This document shows positions 1 through 8,638 of a stretch of 64,000 bases of DNA, in pieces (position 1 is the first letter of the stretch; each line of letters begins with the position of its first letter). A program made the position numbers and the translations under genes. Origin of the DNA: JBHHZJ01 sp046758005 (GTDB lineage: Bacteria; Pseudomonadota; Alphaproteobacteria; Kiloniellales; J153); assembly GCA_046758005.1 (NCBI GenBank), contig JBHHZJ010000004.1, forward strand, positions 11,046-75,045, read 5' to 3'. Below the pieces are notes generated by a model, which ran no database searches, was not told where the DNA came from, and saw only the letters and a list, made by a program, of their open reading frames with translations.

Positions 1-1164
1 GATGACGGTCGCCAGCAGGGCGAAGCTGTTGAGCCAGCGCTCGCCTATGGCCCTGTCGATCAGGCGCGTGACGTCCTCGCGCGGGTTGATGAGCGCCACC
101 GACCAGACGCTGCCCTGCAAATCGAGCGGTGCGAAGGCGATGAGGTCGGTGCCCGGCTTCTCCCGTATTTGCGCGCCCGACTTCTGAACCAGGTCATCGC
201 GCCCGCGCGCATCCTCTTGCTTTGCCGAGAGCAGGTAAGGTTCGTCGTCCGGACCGGTCGTTGAGGTCAGCCCTCCCGAAAGGACGGTCGCCCGGCGCCG
301 ATGAGGAAAGCTGCCGGTGCCTTTCTCACCTTTGCTCATCCTGTCGACGACGGCGAGGAACCCGTCTTTTTCGGCCCGCGAAAGCGTGGCCGGCAACAGC
401 TCGTCCACGGTCTTTCCGACCAGCGCGCTGTCGTCGGCGCTGACCACCAAGCCGTCGTTGGTGATCGCGAGATGAACGGCGCGGTCGGCGGCAGGCGAGA
501 GTTGGAAGTACTCGCGGTTCAGCCTCTCCAGGGATACCGTGAAGTAGATCAGGCCGGAGAATTTGTTGTTCGGATGGAGGCGGACCTTGCCCTGTACGGT
601 ATAGACCGGCTTGGCGATCACCAGCATGTCGGTCGCATCGCGGTTCCGGCGGATGACCCGGAACGCGGACTTGCCGGTCATGCGGGCGCGCTCGAAAATC
701 GGCGCCAGCTCGGCGCGCGTCGGCGCCTCGGCGGCTTCCGGGTACGCGTAGCGCAGCTCGTTGTCCTTATCCACGCGGAAGATGCCGTCCACCAACGACT
801 TGTTCATCCGGTAGGCCCGGATCATGTTGAGCAGGAGCTCGTTCTTGTGGAGGAACTGCACCTGCGGCATTTGCGAAAGGCTAAAGAGCCAGTCGTGCAG
901 CTTGTCGAACTGTGAATTCAGTCGATAGGCGAAGTTGGTGACGTTGGTGAACTGACTCTCCTGGAACCCCCGCGTCTCGTATCTGATGAAGGCTTTGTCG
1001 TTGTGGTTGTTGATATACAGGATGACCATGCACAGCGCGGCGGCGAAGCCGACGATGGCGAGGACCTGCGCGATGATGTTCATGCGCGGGACGGCGCGGG
1101 ACGGGCCACCGCCTTGGTTTCGCGCGGCTTCGGCCGGCGCCGGTTTCGTTGTCTCAGACGACAT
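1..1164 (-). CDS. Double-Cache membrane sensor protein, N-terminal part (runs off the left edge)
   Basis: I translated the minus strand from the ATG at 1164 and the frame stays open for 388 codons to base 1, so only the N-terminal part is present. A short Pro/Ala/Gly-rich cytoplasmic tail (residues 1-28) precedes a membrane segment at about 29-51. An extracytoplasmic region of about 320 residues follows and looks like a double Cache ligand-binding domain, with FxxRxDKDxELRY-like and later LITNDGLVVSADD-like stretches. Hydrophobic residues at the very edge look like the start of the second membrane segment. The output domain (kinase, cyclase or methyl-accepting) is outside the window. It lies 166 bp downstream of an ABC-type binding protein on the same strand, and such binding proteins are often paired with Cache sensors. 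The Cache call is by eye and the output type is unknown. Confidence 0.75.
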   Translation of the reverse strand, partial: MSSETTKPAPAEAARNQGGGPSRAVPRMNIIAQVLAIVGFAAALCMVILYINNHNDKAFIRYETRGFQESQFTNVTNFAYRLNSQFDKLHDWLFSLSQMPQVQFLHKNELLLNMIRAYRMNKSLVDGIFRVDKDNELRYAYPEAAEAPTRAELAPIFERARMTGKSAFRVIRRNRDATDMLVIAKPVYTVQGKVRLHPNNKFSGLIYFTVSLERLNREYFQLSPAADRAVHLAITNDGLVVSADDSALVGKTVDELLPATLSRAEKDGFLAVVDRMSKGEKGTGSFPHRRRATVLSGGLTSTTGPDDEPYLLSAKQEDARGRDDLVQKSGAQIREKPGTDLIAFAPLDLQGSVWSVALINPREDVTRLIDRAIGERWLNSFALLATVI

Positions 1165-1330
1165 GGTCCATCGGGTCCCACGCCGGATGCCGGCCCGGTC
1201 GGCGCAGCGGCGGGCCGCAAGCGGCCGAGACGACGCTCGACCGCTCGGCGGGCCCCGGATCGCCAACTCTCCGGGCGAACTTGGCTGCGCTATCGGGCCG
1301 CATGCCCCGGCCGCACCGTCGTGCCCGAAC

Positions 1331-2365
1331 CTACTGGAGGACGATCGTGGCGCTACTCAGCACGTTCGCGGGAAACTCGTAACTGAGCGTGTCAGCGCTG
1401 CCCATGTTGAGGATGACGTCGGGCTCGGGGATGTACTCGAACCCGATCCGCACCGGATCCGCGCGCTCGCGCAGAATGCGCGCGGCCATTCCGGTGGTCT
1501 GCCGGCCCAGGTCGTAGGTGTCGGCGTATAAAGCGGCGAGGGCGCCGTTCTCCACGCCCTGTTTGTTCATCGACACGATCGGGACCTTGCGCGGGTTCAT
1601 CACGTCGAGCACCAGTTCGAGGTTGGCGTACACCAGCCGGTTGGTGGGAATGACGACGAGGTCGACCTTCGCCTCGACAAGGCGCTTGGCCGCGGCTCCC
1701 AGCTCGGACTTCGCCGTCACGCCGACCGAGACGAACTCCAGCCCCATGGCTTCGCAGGCTTCGCGCATGAACGGCTCTTCCGCCAGGTAGCCGGCCGGGT
1801 TCCGGGTGTCGAAGATCATGCCGATCTTCTTCGCCTTCGGGAAAAGCATGCGGTACAGCCTCAACTGTTTTCTGGCGTCGACGTAGTAGCTCGTACCGGT
1901 CAGTCGCGTCCCCGCGCCGCCGTTGTCGTCGCCGACGCCGAGGCTGGCGGGATGGTTGATCACCGTGGCTATGACCGGCGTTTTCAAGTTCAAGGCCTTG
2001 GCGATCTTGGTTCCCGCCGAGGACAGCGAGTAGATCAAGTCGAGGCCCATGCCATCCAGCTTGCGCAGGTTCTCCCTGGCCATGCTCTCGTCGCGGCCGG
2101 ATTCCAGGATGACCGGTTCGAAACGAATGCCTTCGAGCTGGAGCCCGTCCATGATCCCGGCCATCGCCTCTTCATAGATCTTGCCAGGCTTCCACAAGTG
2201 GAAGCCGATGCGGTAGACGCCGTCCTCGTGTTGCCCGGCGCCCGGAGCGTCCCGGGTGGCCGCATGCGCCGGCGGCGTCGCGACGCCTGCAGCCATGATC
2301 CAAAAAAGCGAGATTGCCATCAGGCGATGCGCCAACACGGCGGCCAACGAAAGTCTGGATCTCAT
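1331..2365 (-). CDS. ABC transporter substrate-binding protein of the ABC_sub_bind (PF04392) type
   Basis: The 344-residue periplasmic binding protein has a signal peptide ending near the AHA sequence at about residue 36. The start at 2365 is preferred over the upstream ATG at 2383 because a GAGGAGAAG ribosome-binding site sits just before it. The body has the alternating alpha/beta fold of the family, with conserved-looking stretches such as GTSYYVD and IPTNRLVYANLE and the C-terminal DVILN. Family members bind amino acids or aromatic compounds, but the ligand here is unknown. No ABC permease or ATPase gene is adjacent. The upstream neighbour is an FAA-hydrolase gene and the downstream neighbour a Cache sensor. 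It may therefore act as a signalling receptor protein rather than a transporter subunit, which is inference. Confidence 0.85.
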   Translation of the reverse strand: MRSRLSLAAVLAHRLMAISLFWIMAAGVATPPAHAATRDAPGAGQHEDGVYRIGFHLWKPGKIYEEAMAGIMDGLQLEGIRFEPVILESGRDESMARENLRKLDGMGLDLIYSLSSAGTKIAKALNLKTPVIATVINHPASLGVGDDNGGAGTRLTGTSYYVDARKQLRLYRMLFPKAKKIGMIFDTRNPAGYLAEEPFMREACEAMGLEFVSVGVTAKSELGAAAKRLVEAKVDLVVIPTNRLVYANLELVLDVMNPRKVPIVSMNKQGVENGALAALYADTYDLGRQTTGMAARILRERADPVRIGFEYIPEPDVILNMGSADTLSYEFPANVLSSATIVLQ

Positions 2366-2425
2366 GGTCTTCTCCTCAAGCAACGAAGGGGACGAATAAG
2401 CGCCCGCTCGATGGGTCGGGCGTCC

Positions 2426-3241
2426 TCATGCGGCGGCGGTCGCCTCGGCCCGTTCCGAGGCGACCGGGTTCGACAGAATTCCGATCTTCTCGACCTCGAC
2501 CTCGACCACGTCCCCGGGCCGGAGAAACACCGGCGGAACCCTGGCGAAGCCGGCGCCCGGCGGCGTGCCCGTCAGAATTACCGTGCCCGGCAGGAGCGTG
2601 GTGTCCTGGCTGAGGTAGCTCACCAGCCTGGCAACCGGAAAGATCATGTCCGCGGTGTTGCCGTGCTGCATCACGGCGCCGTTGAGCGTCGTGCGGAGGG
2701 CCAGGTTCTGTGGGTCCGGAATCTCGTCCGCGGTGACCACCGCCGGGCCGAGCGGGCAAAACCGGTCGAAGCACTTGCCGCGGGTGCGGGAGACCTTCGC
2801 CCACTTGCGCGCGGTCAGCTCGTTCGCGACGGTGTAGCCGAACACGTACCGCAGCGCCTCGCGCTCCGGGACGTCGCGCGCGGGGCGGCCGATCACGACG
2901 GCCAGCTCGCACTCGTAGTCCACCTCCGGCCCCTGCCGGCAGCACTTGGGCACCAGGATCGCCTCGCCCGGGTTGGCGATCGCCGTCGTGGGCTTCATGA
3001 ACACGATCGGGTGGTCGGGGACCTCGAGCCCCATTTGCCGGGCGTGCTCGCGGTAATTGAGGCCGACGCCGTAGACGTTGGGCGGCGCGACCGGGGCCAG
3101 CAGGGCGCGGGCCGCGGCCCTCCGGCCCGACGGCCGCATCTCGGTGAACGGATCGCCGTCCAGCAATTCCGCGATCCCGTCGCCCAGGTCCTCGCCGAGA
3201 CGCGTCTGGCCGGCCTCATCGACAAAGCGAATGATTCGCAT
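2426..3241 (-). CDS. Fumarylacetoacetate hydrolase family protein
   Basis: This 271-residue protein is of normal length for the short FAA-hydrolase family, whose members hydrolyse or decarboxylate acylpyruvate-type substrates or isomerise homoprotocatechuate intermediates using Mg2+. The fold signatures are GLNYREHA near residue 80, then the metal-binding acidic cluster in DYECELAVVIG, the KCFDRFCPLGP block and a C-terminal LTGTPPG motif. It is probably cytoplasmic. It lies 60 bp upstream of the binding-protein gene and 76 bp downstream of the AEC carrier gene, all on the minus strand, so one operon is plausible. Shared use suggests uptake and breakdown of a keto acid or aromatic degradation product, but the sequence does not identify the substrate. 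Confidence 0.88.
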   Translation of the reverse strand: MRIIRFVDEAGQTRLGEDLGDGIAELLDGDPFTEMRPSGRRAAARALLAPVAPPNVYGVGLNYREHARQMGLEVPDHPIVFMKPTTAIANPGEAILVPKCCRQGPEVDYECELAVVIGRPARDVPEREALRYVFGYTVANELTARKWAKVSRTRGKCFDRFCPLGPAVVTADEIPDPQNLALRTTLNGAVMQHGNTADMIFPVARLVSYLSQDTTLLPGTVILTGTPPGAGFARVPPVFLRPGDVVEVEVEKIGILSNPVASERAEATAAA

Positions 3242-3317
3242 CAGGGTTCCTCTCGTCTGCGAAGTCCGATTTGCCCAACCGCGCGCATGCAGGCCGACAC
3301 CCGGGCGGGATGCTCCC

Positions 3318-4250
3318 TCACCCGAAGTAGAAGTTCACGCCCCACAGAACGATCGGGATCGTGGTCAGACCGATCAGCGTGGAGGCAAAGACGGTCGGCG
3401 CCACGAGGTCCGGGCGCTGGTTGTATTTCTGGGCCAGCAGGTAAATGCCGAGGGCAGCCGGCATCGAGCCGTTGAGGATCAGGACCTTCATGGTCAGCAG
3501 GTCGCCCGGCGTATCGCCGATCAGCCCGGTCTTGAGCAGGACGACGACGAACAGGGTCGCAACGAACAGGCCGCCGAAGATCCGCAGCGCCCCGGCGCTG
3601 AGCGCCGAGCCGATCCGAGTCCAGTCGACGCTCTTCAGGGAGTAGCCCAGCATCAGGACCAGGACGGGCAGGGCGGCGTTGCCCAGGAACTCGACGCCGC
3701 GCAGGGCGAACTCGGGAAGCTGAATGTGAAAGATCCAGATCAGCGTGCCCGCGATCGACGCATAGAGGAACGGCATCTTGAGGATCGTCATGATGCTCAG
3801 GTTGCGCCCGACGAGAAACACGCCCAGCGTGTACATCAAGGACGTGTTCACGACCTGGAACAGGACCCCGCGAAGAAAGCCGTCGTAGCCGAATGCGAAG
3901 TAATCCAGCGACAACGCCAAGTTGCCGGCATTGATGAACATGACGGTCGGGTAGAGAATCTTGAGATCCTTCTGACCCGTCAAATGCAGGTACGCCGTGA
4001 CGAGAATGCCGGTTCCCACGATGATGAAAATGGTTCCCGCGCCGGTGATGGCGAACTCCCGCGCAAGGAACGGCGTGTCCCATTTGTGCACCAACGCGGA
4101 GAAAATGAGCGTCGGCAAGGTGAAATACATCGTGATATCGGTGGCGAACTTCAGGTCATAGTTCGTCTTCCGGCCAATTAAGTAGCCGAGAAGTACAATA
4201 AGAAACACCGGAATGATGGCCGGCAGGACATTATCTAAAAGAATTTCCAT
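3318..4250 (-). CDS. AEC (auxin efflux carrier) family transporter
   Basis: This 310-residue polytopic inner-membrane protein has about ten hydrophobic segments, beginning with LPAIIPVFLIVLLGYLIG right after the start. The arrangement of two five-helix halves with polar residues in the middle (GTNAGNLALS-like and NGSMPAALGIYLLA) matches the AEC/PIN carrier fold. Characterised bacterial members move dicarboxylates, hydroxycarboxylates or amino-acid-related compounds. I chose the ATG at 4250. The longer ORF from 4337 adds 29 polar residues before the first helix and lies in AT-rich leader DNA. No strong Shine-Dalgarno is visible. It is the first gene of the inferred minus-strand module with the FAA hydrolase. 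Substrate and direction of transport are unknown. Confidence 0.88.
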   Translation of the reverse strand: MEILLDNVLPAIIPVFLIVLLGYLIGRKTNYDLKFATDITMYFTLPTLIFSALVHKWDTPFLAREFAITGAGTIFIIVGTGILVTAYLHLTGQKDLKILYPTVMFINAGNLALSLDYFAFGYDGFLRGVLFQVVNTSLMYTLGVFLVGRNLSIMTILKMPFLYASIAGTLIWIFHIQLPEFALRGVEFLGNAALPVLVLMLGYSLKSVDWTRIGSALSAGALRIFGGLFVATLFVVVLLKTGLIGDTPGDLLTMKVLILNGSMPAALGIYLLAQKYNQRPDLVAPTVFASTLIGLTTIPIVLWGVNFYFG

Positions 4251-4719
4251 CCCTGACACCACGCTTGTTAAGTTAGCGTTATTGAAGATCGACCGAGCGT
4301 TTTGGCTTGATTGGCGCGTTTGTAACCCGATAATCATTAAGAAGCGTTTAATTTGCTATTATTTACCAAGAACTTTGCAGAATAAAACTGCGCGTTATTA
4401 ACCAAACCGCGCCGCCGGCAAGATCGTCGCGACCGCGTCCGGTCGCCTGCCACGCCCGGAGGCGGCCCCGCCGCGGCCGGAGGCGTCCGGGGACGTCAGC
4501 GCCGCGGGCCGCGCTTGGAGGGGCCGGTATAACTCGGCCGCGGGCACGGTCGGGACAAATTGGATCAAATTTTTCTAAATTAAAAAACAAATAAATAGCA
4601 AATATAAATGCGTATTTTCCAAATTATGCGAAAAACGTTCTTGAAAAAATCAGAAAGTATGTTGTACCATTCTGATGAAATCGATCGGACCCAAGACACC
4701 GCAGAGAGGGACAGTCCCC
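4251..4719. other. AT-rich intergenic region between divergent transcripts
   Basis: Two markedly AT-rich patches, about 4250-4400 and 4555-4680, flank a normal GC-rich stretch. The first lies just upstream of the AEC carrier gene and probably carries its promoter. The second precedes the two small plus-strand ORFs. I see no credible gene here. The local composition is very unlike the rest of the window. Confidence 0.6.
4641..4670 (+). promoter_or_regulatory. Candidate sigma-70-type promoter for the small ORF pair
   Basis: TTGAAA at 4641-4646 and TACCAT at 4665-4670 are separated by 18 bp within AT-rich DNA, about 50 bp upstream of the first small ORF. This is pattern matching only. Confidence 0.4.
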
Positions 4720-4803
4720 ATGGCCTACCGCGACCTCGACCCCAGCGTTGGCAGCCGCGACCTTCCGGAGCATCCGTTGGAAGGGCCGTTTCCGACCGAC
4801 TGA
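4720..4803 (+). CDS. Very small ORF, 27 residues, unknown
   Basis: An ATG at 4720 opens a 27-codon frame ending in TGA at 4801. The product starts MAYRDLDP and is rich in Asp, Pro and Gly with no hydrophobic segment. A purine-rich GAGAGGGA lies 9 bp upstream of the start. It follows a candidate promoter and is followed after 46 bp by a second small ORF with a strong ribosome-binding site. It could be a small protein, a leader peptide for the downstream ORF, or chance. I do not recognise it. Confidence 0.35.
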   Translation: MAYRDLDPSVGSRDLPEHPLEGPFPTD

Positions 4804-4849
4804 CGCTTCGCAGCCGCAACGGACCATTGTTCGTAAGGAGGAGGCCAAC

Positions 4850-4996
4850 ATGACCAAGGCAGAGGAACTGCGTCGAACCTACGAGGCCAACGTCGCCTGC
4901 GGCGACATCGGCGAGGCCGCGGAGGCCCGCATGCTGGCCGAAATCGCCGCGGTGGAGGCCGAGGAGTACACGGCGGAGTCGGCGGCCGCCGCCTGA
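4850..4996 (+). CDS. Small acidic protein, 48 residues, unknown
   Basis: The start at 4850 is set by a very strong Shine-Dalgarno, TAAGGAGGAGG, ending 6 bp before the ATG. An upstream in-frame ATG at 4748 has no such signal. The 48-residue product is strongly acidic and Ala/Glu-rich and probably almost entirely alpha-helical: MTKAEELRRTYE, then a stretch rich in EAAEARMLAEIAAVE. There is no signal peptide or membrane segment. A stem-loop terminator follows at 5115-5150, so the pair with the 27-codon ORF looks like a self-contained short transcription unit. I do not recognise the family. The ribosome-binding site and terminator make translation likely. Confidence 0.6.
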   Translation: MTKAEELRRTYEANVACGDIGEAAEARMLAEIAAVEAEEYTAESAAAA

Positions 4997-5114
4997 GCTC
5001 GGGGCAAGGCGCGGCGGAGCCTGGCGATCGGAACTTGAAGGAGTCCGCCTCGGCGGCGGCGCCGGGAGGGCGGTTTCGGAAGGGGCCGAGGGAAGGGGTC
5101 AGGAACCTGAACCA

Positions 5115-5150
5115 GGCGCTCGCCGGACATCCCGGTGAGCGCCCATTTTC
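5115..5150 (+). terminator. Rho-independent terminator after the small ORFs
   Basis: A 12-bp stem (5115-5126 with 5132-5143, one G-T wobble) closes a 5-base loop and is followed by CATTTTC with a TTTT run at 5146-5149. It lies about 120 bp after the stop of the 48-residue ORF. No gene is visible in the rest of 4997-5324. Confidence 0.7.
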
Positions 5151-5324
5151 TTGCCGTGGCGACGGCGGGCCAGGCCACGGCCTCAGCCTCGCGCGCAGGT
5201 CCGGCCCGTCGCCCCTTGGGAATCCGGGCCCGGCCGCGGAAAGTTCCCGCGACGCAGGGGTCGCGCCAAGCGGGGCGGCGGTCGAGGAATTGCCTGTCGG
5301 GGGCCGTAAAGGGTATGAGGCATC

Positions 5325-6179
5325 ATGCTCTTCGTCCTCTCCAAGGTGTTCTGGACGGTGTTCAACCCCGGAACCCTCCTCGTCGTATTCACGGTTTGCG
5401 GCGCCCTCGCCCTGCTCGCGCCGTGGCGACGGGTGCGCGGCGCGGGCCGCGCGGTCCTGGCGCTTGCGCTTCTGGCGATGCTGGCGATCGCGATCCTTCC
5501 GCTCGGGACGTGGCTGCTGGCGCCGTTGGAGGACCGTTTCCCGTCTCCGGACCGACTTCCGGCCCAGGTGGACGGCATCATCGTGCTCGGCGGCGCGCTC
5601 GACCTGCGCCGGTCCGCGGCGCGAAACGCGGCGGAATTGAACGAGCACGCCGACCGGATGACCGCCTTCGCCGCCCTGGCGCGGCGCTACCCGGACGCCA
5701 GGCTCGTCTTCGCTGGCGGGTCCGGCCTGCTCACCGACCAGGAGCACCGCGAGAGCGACTTCGCGCTGGGCCTGCTCGCCGCGCTCGGGATCGGGCCGCA
5801 ACGCCTCGCGTTCGAGCGAGAGTCGCGCAACACCCACGAGAACGCGCTCTATTCCAAGGAAATGGTCCGTCCGCAGGCGGGCGAGGCCTGGCTGCTGGTG
5901 ACCTCGGCCTTTCACATGCCGCGCGCCGTGGGCGCGTTCCGGCGCGTGGGTTGGGACGTGACGCCGTATCCCGTGGATTTCCTCACCGGCGGCCGCGCCG
6001 AGGCGGATCTCGGCTTCGAGTTCACGCGCAGCCTGGCCCTGGTCACGCTCGGCCTCCACGAATGGATCGGGCTTATCGTGTACCGCGTTCTCGGCTGGAG
6101 CGACCGCGTGTTCCCGGCGCCGGAACACCGCCTCGACGCCTTCGCCGGCCCGGCGCGCGGCCGAATTAAGCCCGGTTAA
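5325..6179 (+). CDS. ElyC/YdcF-like DUF218 family membrane protein
   Basis: This 284-residue protein has two N-terminal membrane segments (about 15-33 and 44-66) followed by a periplasmic DUF218 domain starting at DGIIVLGGALD. The domain contains NEHADR, LVFAGGSG, a NTHENALYS-like stretch and the SAFHMPRA motif, all typical of the family. E. coli ElyC (YcbC) has this two-helix plus DUF218 layout and is linked to peptidoglycan and lipid-carrier homeostasis. Here the gene precedes three peptidoglycan-related genes on the same strand, which fits an envelope role. The biochemical activity of the domain is not firmly known. The ATG at 5325 is preceded by a modest GAGG. Confidence 0.85.
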   Translation: MLFVLSKVFWTVFNPGTLLVVFTVCGALALLAPWRRVRGAGRAVLALALLAMLAIAILPLGTWLLAPLEDRFPSPDRLPAQVDGIIVLGGALDLRRSAARNAAELNEHADRMTAFAALARRYPDARLVFAGGSGLLTDQEHRESDFALGLLAALGIGPQRLAFERESRNTHENALYSKEMVRPQAGEAWLLVTSAFHMPRAVGAFRRVGWDVTPYPVDFLTGGRAEADLGFEFTRSLALVTLGLHEWIGLIVYRVLGWSDRVFPAPEHRLDAFAGPARGRIKPG

Positions 6180-6342
6180 GAAATCCTTAACGACGTTCTG
6201 GCACATTTCGTGGGCCGCGCGAGGATCGAGCGTCCATCCCCGGGGGCAGTTCGCGCGTTGCGTGGGCGGGGGCCTCTGTGGCACAAGGATTCGAGCGCCG
6301 GGGGTGAGACACGTGCGATGGCTCGGACGCGGAGGCCGTTCG

Positions 6343-7584
6343 ATGGGACCGAGGGGAAGTTGGATCTCGCGAACCTTGTGTATTGGCCTTGCGGTGCTCT
6401 TCTTCGCCGTGGCGGGGCCGGCGGCGTCTGCAGAGCGGCCCGACTTCGCGGCGTGGCTCGAGGGCGTGAAACACGATGCCGCCGCGGCCGGCATCTCCCG
6501 GGCCACCATCGAATCCGCACTGAGCGGCCTCGAACCCATCGAGCGGGTGCTCGAGCTCGACCGGCGCCAGCCGGAGTTCACGCAAACCTTTTGGACGTAC
6601 TTGGACAAGCGGGTCACCGCGAAACGGGTCGAACGGGCACGCCGGCTTCTGGCCCGACACCGGGCGCTGCTCGCGAAGGTCGCCACGCGCTACGGCGTTC
6701 AGCCGCGCTTCCTGGTGGCCTTCTGGGGCCTGGAGAGCAACTTCGGCGAGTACACGGGCGGCTTTCCCGTGATCGCCGCGCTGGCGACGCTGGCCTACGA
6801 CGCGCGGCGCGGCGAATTCTTTCGCGCCCAGCTGCTCGACGCCCTCAGGATCGTCGACCAGGGCCACGTGACGCCGGCGGGCATGCAAGGCTCCTGGGCG
6901 GGCGCGGTGGGGCAGGTCCAGTTCATTCCCTCGACCTTCGTGCGCTACGCCGTCGACTTCGACGGCGACGGCCGGCGCGACCTGTGGAACAGCCTGCCGG
7001 ACGTGTTCGCCTCGGCGGCGAACTATTTGAGCGCGATCGGCTGGCGCGGCGGCGAGACCTGGGGCAGGGAGGTGCGGCTGCCGCCCGGGTTCGACTGGGA
7101 GCAGGCGAACCTGGAGGTGCGCAAGCCGCTCGCGGAGTGGCAGCGGCTCGGCGTGCGGCGCATGGACGGCAGAGATCTGCCGCGGGCCGACATGACGGGC
7201 GCGGTCGTCCTGCCGGCGGGGCACAAGGGCCCGGCCTTCCTTGTCTATCGCAACTTCGACGCCATCCTCGCCTGGAACCGGTCGATCCTCTACGCCCTGG
7301 CGGTGGGCCACCTTGCCGACCGGATCGCGGGCGCGGCGCCGCTGATGTCCCGCCGGCCGCCCATGGAACAGCCGCTCAGCCGTTCCCAGATCGAGGAACT
7401 GCAGAGCCTGCTCGGGTCGCTCGGTTTCGACCCGGGCACGCCGGACGGCGTGGTCGGCTCCCGGACCCGCGCCGCCCTCAAGGCCTACCAGCGCCAAGCC
7501 CAACTCGCGCCCGACGGCTATCCGACCGCGGAACTGTTGCAGGGATTGCGCCAACGCGCGGAACGTCAGGCGCAGTCGAACTGA
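6343..7584 (+). CDS. mltB: Lytic murein transglycosylase, MltB family, with C-terminal peptidoglycan-binding domain
   Basis: The 413-residue protein cleaves the glycan strands of peptidoglycan, forming 1,6-anhydro ends. It starts at 6343, where GGAGG sits 7 bp upstream, and has a signal peptide ending at AASA-ER near residue 30. The MltB-type SLT_2 domain follows. The catalytic Glu is E131 in FWGLESNFGEYTGG, and GMQGSWAGAVGQVQFIPSTF is the substrate-groove block. The C-terminal 60 residues form a PG_binding_1 domain (LQSLLGSLGFDPGTPDG, VGSRTRAALKAYQ). It lacks a lipobox, so it is probably soluble in the periplasm. Neighbouring rlpA and D,D-carboxypeptidase genes support a cell-wall cluster. 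The exact paralogue name within the family is uncertain. Confidence 0.92.
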   Translation: MGPRGSWISRTLCIGLAVLFFAVAGPAASAERPDFAAWLEGVKHDAAAAGISRATIESALSGLEPIERVLELDRRQPEFTQTFWTYLDKRVTAKRVERARRLLARHRALLAKVATRYGVQPRFLVAFWGLESNFGEYTGGFPVIAALATLAYDARRGEFFRAQLLDALRIVDQGHVTPAGMQGSWAGAVGQVQFIPSTFVRYAVDFDGDGRRDLWNSLPDVFASAANYLSAIGWRGGETWGREVRLPPGFDWEQANLEVRKPLAEWQRLGVRRMDGRDLPRADMTGAVVLPAGHKGPAFLVYRNFDAILAWNRSILYALAVGHLADRIAGAAPLMSRRPPMEQPLSRSQIEELQSLLGSLGFDPGTPDGVVGSRTRAALKAYQRQAQLAPDGYPTAELLQGLRQRAERQAQSN

Positions 7585-7657
7585 CCTCGGCGTTGCCGCT
7601 GGAGAGCCTGTCCGGTAGATTGGAAGATATACGGGCCTGTTACCGCGAACCCACAAG

Positions 7658-8638
7658 ATGATGATCCGACTCCGTACCAGACACCTCGTGCCGATCCTGC
7701 TCGCCGGTCTCGGTGTGCACGGCTGCGCGGAGACCCAGTTGGCCGTATACACGGCCAAGCAGATCGCGCGGCCGGCCCCGCCGGCGGGCGACGGGGCCGG
7801 GGCTTACAAGGTCGGCAAGCCGTACCAGGTCCACGGCGTCTGGTACTATCCCAAGGCGGATTACGCCTACGAGGAGACCGGGATCGCCTCGTGGTACGGA
7901 CCCGGCTTCGACGGCCGGCGCACCGCCAATGGCGAGACCTACGACGAGAACCGGCTGACCGCGGCCCATCGCACGCTGCCCATGCCGTCGATCGTTCGGG
8001 TCACCAACCTGGAGAACGGCCGCTCGATCGAGGTCCGCGTCAACGACCGCGGGCCCTTCAAGAACGGCCGGATCATCGACGTGTCGCGGCGCGCGGCCGA
8101 TCTGCTCGGGTTCAGGCACAGCGGCACGGCCAAGGTCCGGGTCAAAATCGTCGAGGACGAAAGCCGGCGGCTCGCCACCATCGCGCTCGCGGGGGAGGCC
8201 GCCGCGCTGGCGCCCGATCCCGTGCCCACCGTGCCCGTGACGGCCGAGCCGCTGCACTCCGTCAACGGCGTCGCCCGGCCGACCCAGGCCTCCACCCCGG
8301 CCGCCAGCCAGACCGCGGCAGCGGTGCCGCGCCGGCCGGTCGCCACGGTGCGGCCACCGGCGATCCCGCCCGCGCCGGACGGGACCGTCACCACCGTGCC
8401 CGTGGGTCCCAGCGCGATCTATGTTCAGGCCGGGGCCTTCACCCGGTTCGATTACGCCAACCGCCTGCGCGCGCGACTTTCCGGCCTCGGCGCCGTGGGA
8501 ATCGCCGAGGCCGTGGTGGCCGACAGGCGCTTTTACCGGGTCCGGATCGGCCCGGTGGGCTCCGTCGAGGCCGCCGACCGCCTGCTCGACCTCCTCATCG
8601 CGAACGGCCACGCCGGCGCGCGCGTGGTCGTGGACTGA
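7658..8638 (+). CDS. rlpA: RlpA-family septal ring lytic transglycosylase lipoprotein with SPOR domain
   Basis: The 326-residue predicted lipoprotein has a hydrophobic signal ending in VHGC, which puts the lipidated Cys at residue 23. The double-psi beta-barrel domain is clear from GIASWYGPGFDGRRTANGE, then RVTNLENGR, VRVNDRGPF and IDVSRRAA. A Pro/Ala/Thr-rich linker leads to a C-terminal SPOR domain from about residue 255 (IYVQAGAFTRFDYANRL). SPOR domains bind denuded septal glycans and RlpA cleaves them in Pseudomonas. The gene sits between mltB and the D,D-carboxypeptidase gene, about 70 bp after mltB, so co-transcription is likely. His at the -2 position of the lipobox is unusual but tolerable. 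Confidence 0.93.
   Translation: MMIRLRTRHLVPILLAGLGVHGCAETQLAVYTAKQIARPAPPAGDGAGAYKVGKPYQVHGVWYYPKADYAYEETGIASWYGPGFDGRRTANGETYDENRLTAAHRTLPMPSIVRVTNLENGRSIEVRVNDRGPFKNGRIIDVSRRAADLLGFRHSGTAKVRVKIVEDESRRLATIALAGEAAALAPDPVPTVPVTAEPLHSVNGVARPTQASTPAASQTAAAVPRRPVATVRPPAIPPAPDGTVTTVPVGPSAIYVQAGAFTRFDYANRLRARLSGLGAVGIAEAVVADRRFYRVRIGPVGSVEAADRLLDLLIANGHAGARVVVD

Noticed and set aside
6190..6210. TGGCAC near 6197 as a sigma54 promoter
   Set aside because: The second element (TTGCA at the proper spacing) is missing.
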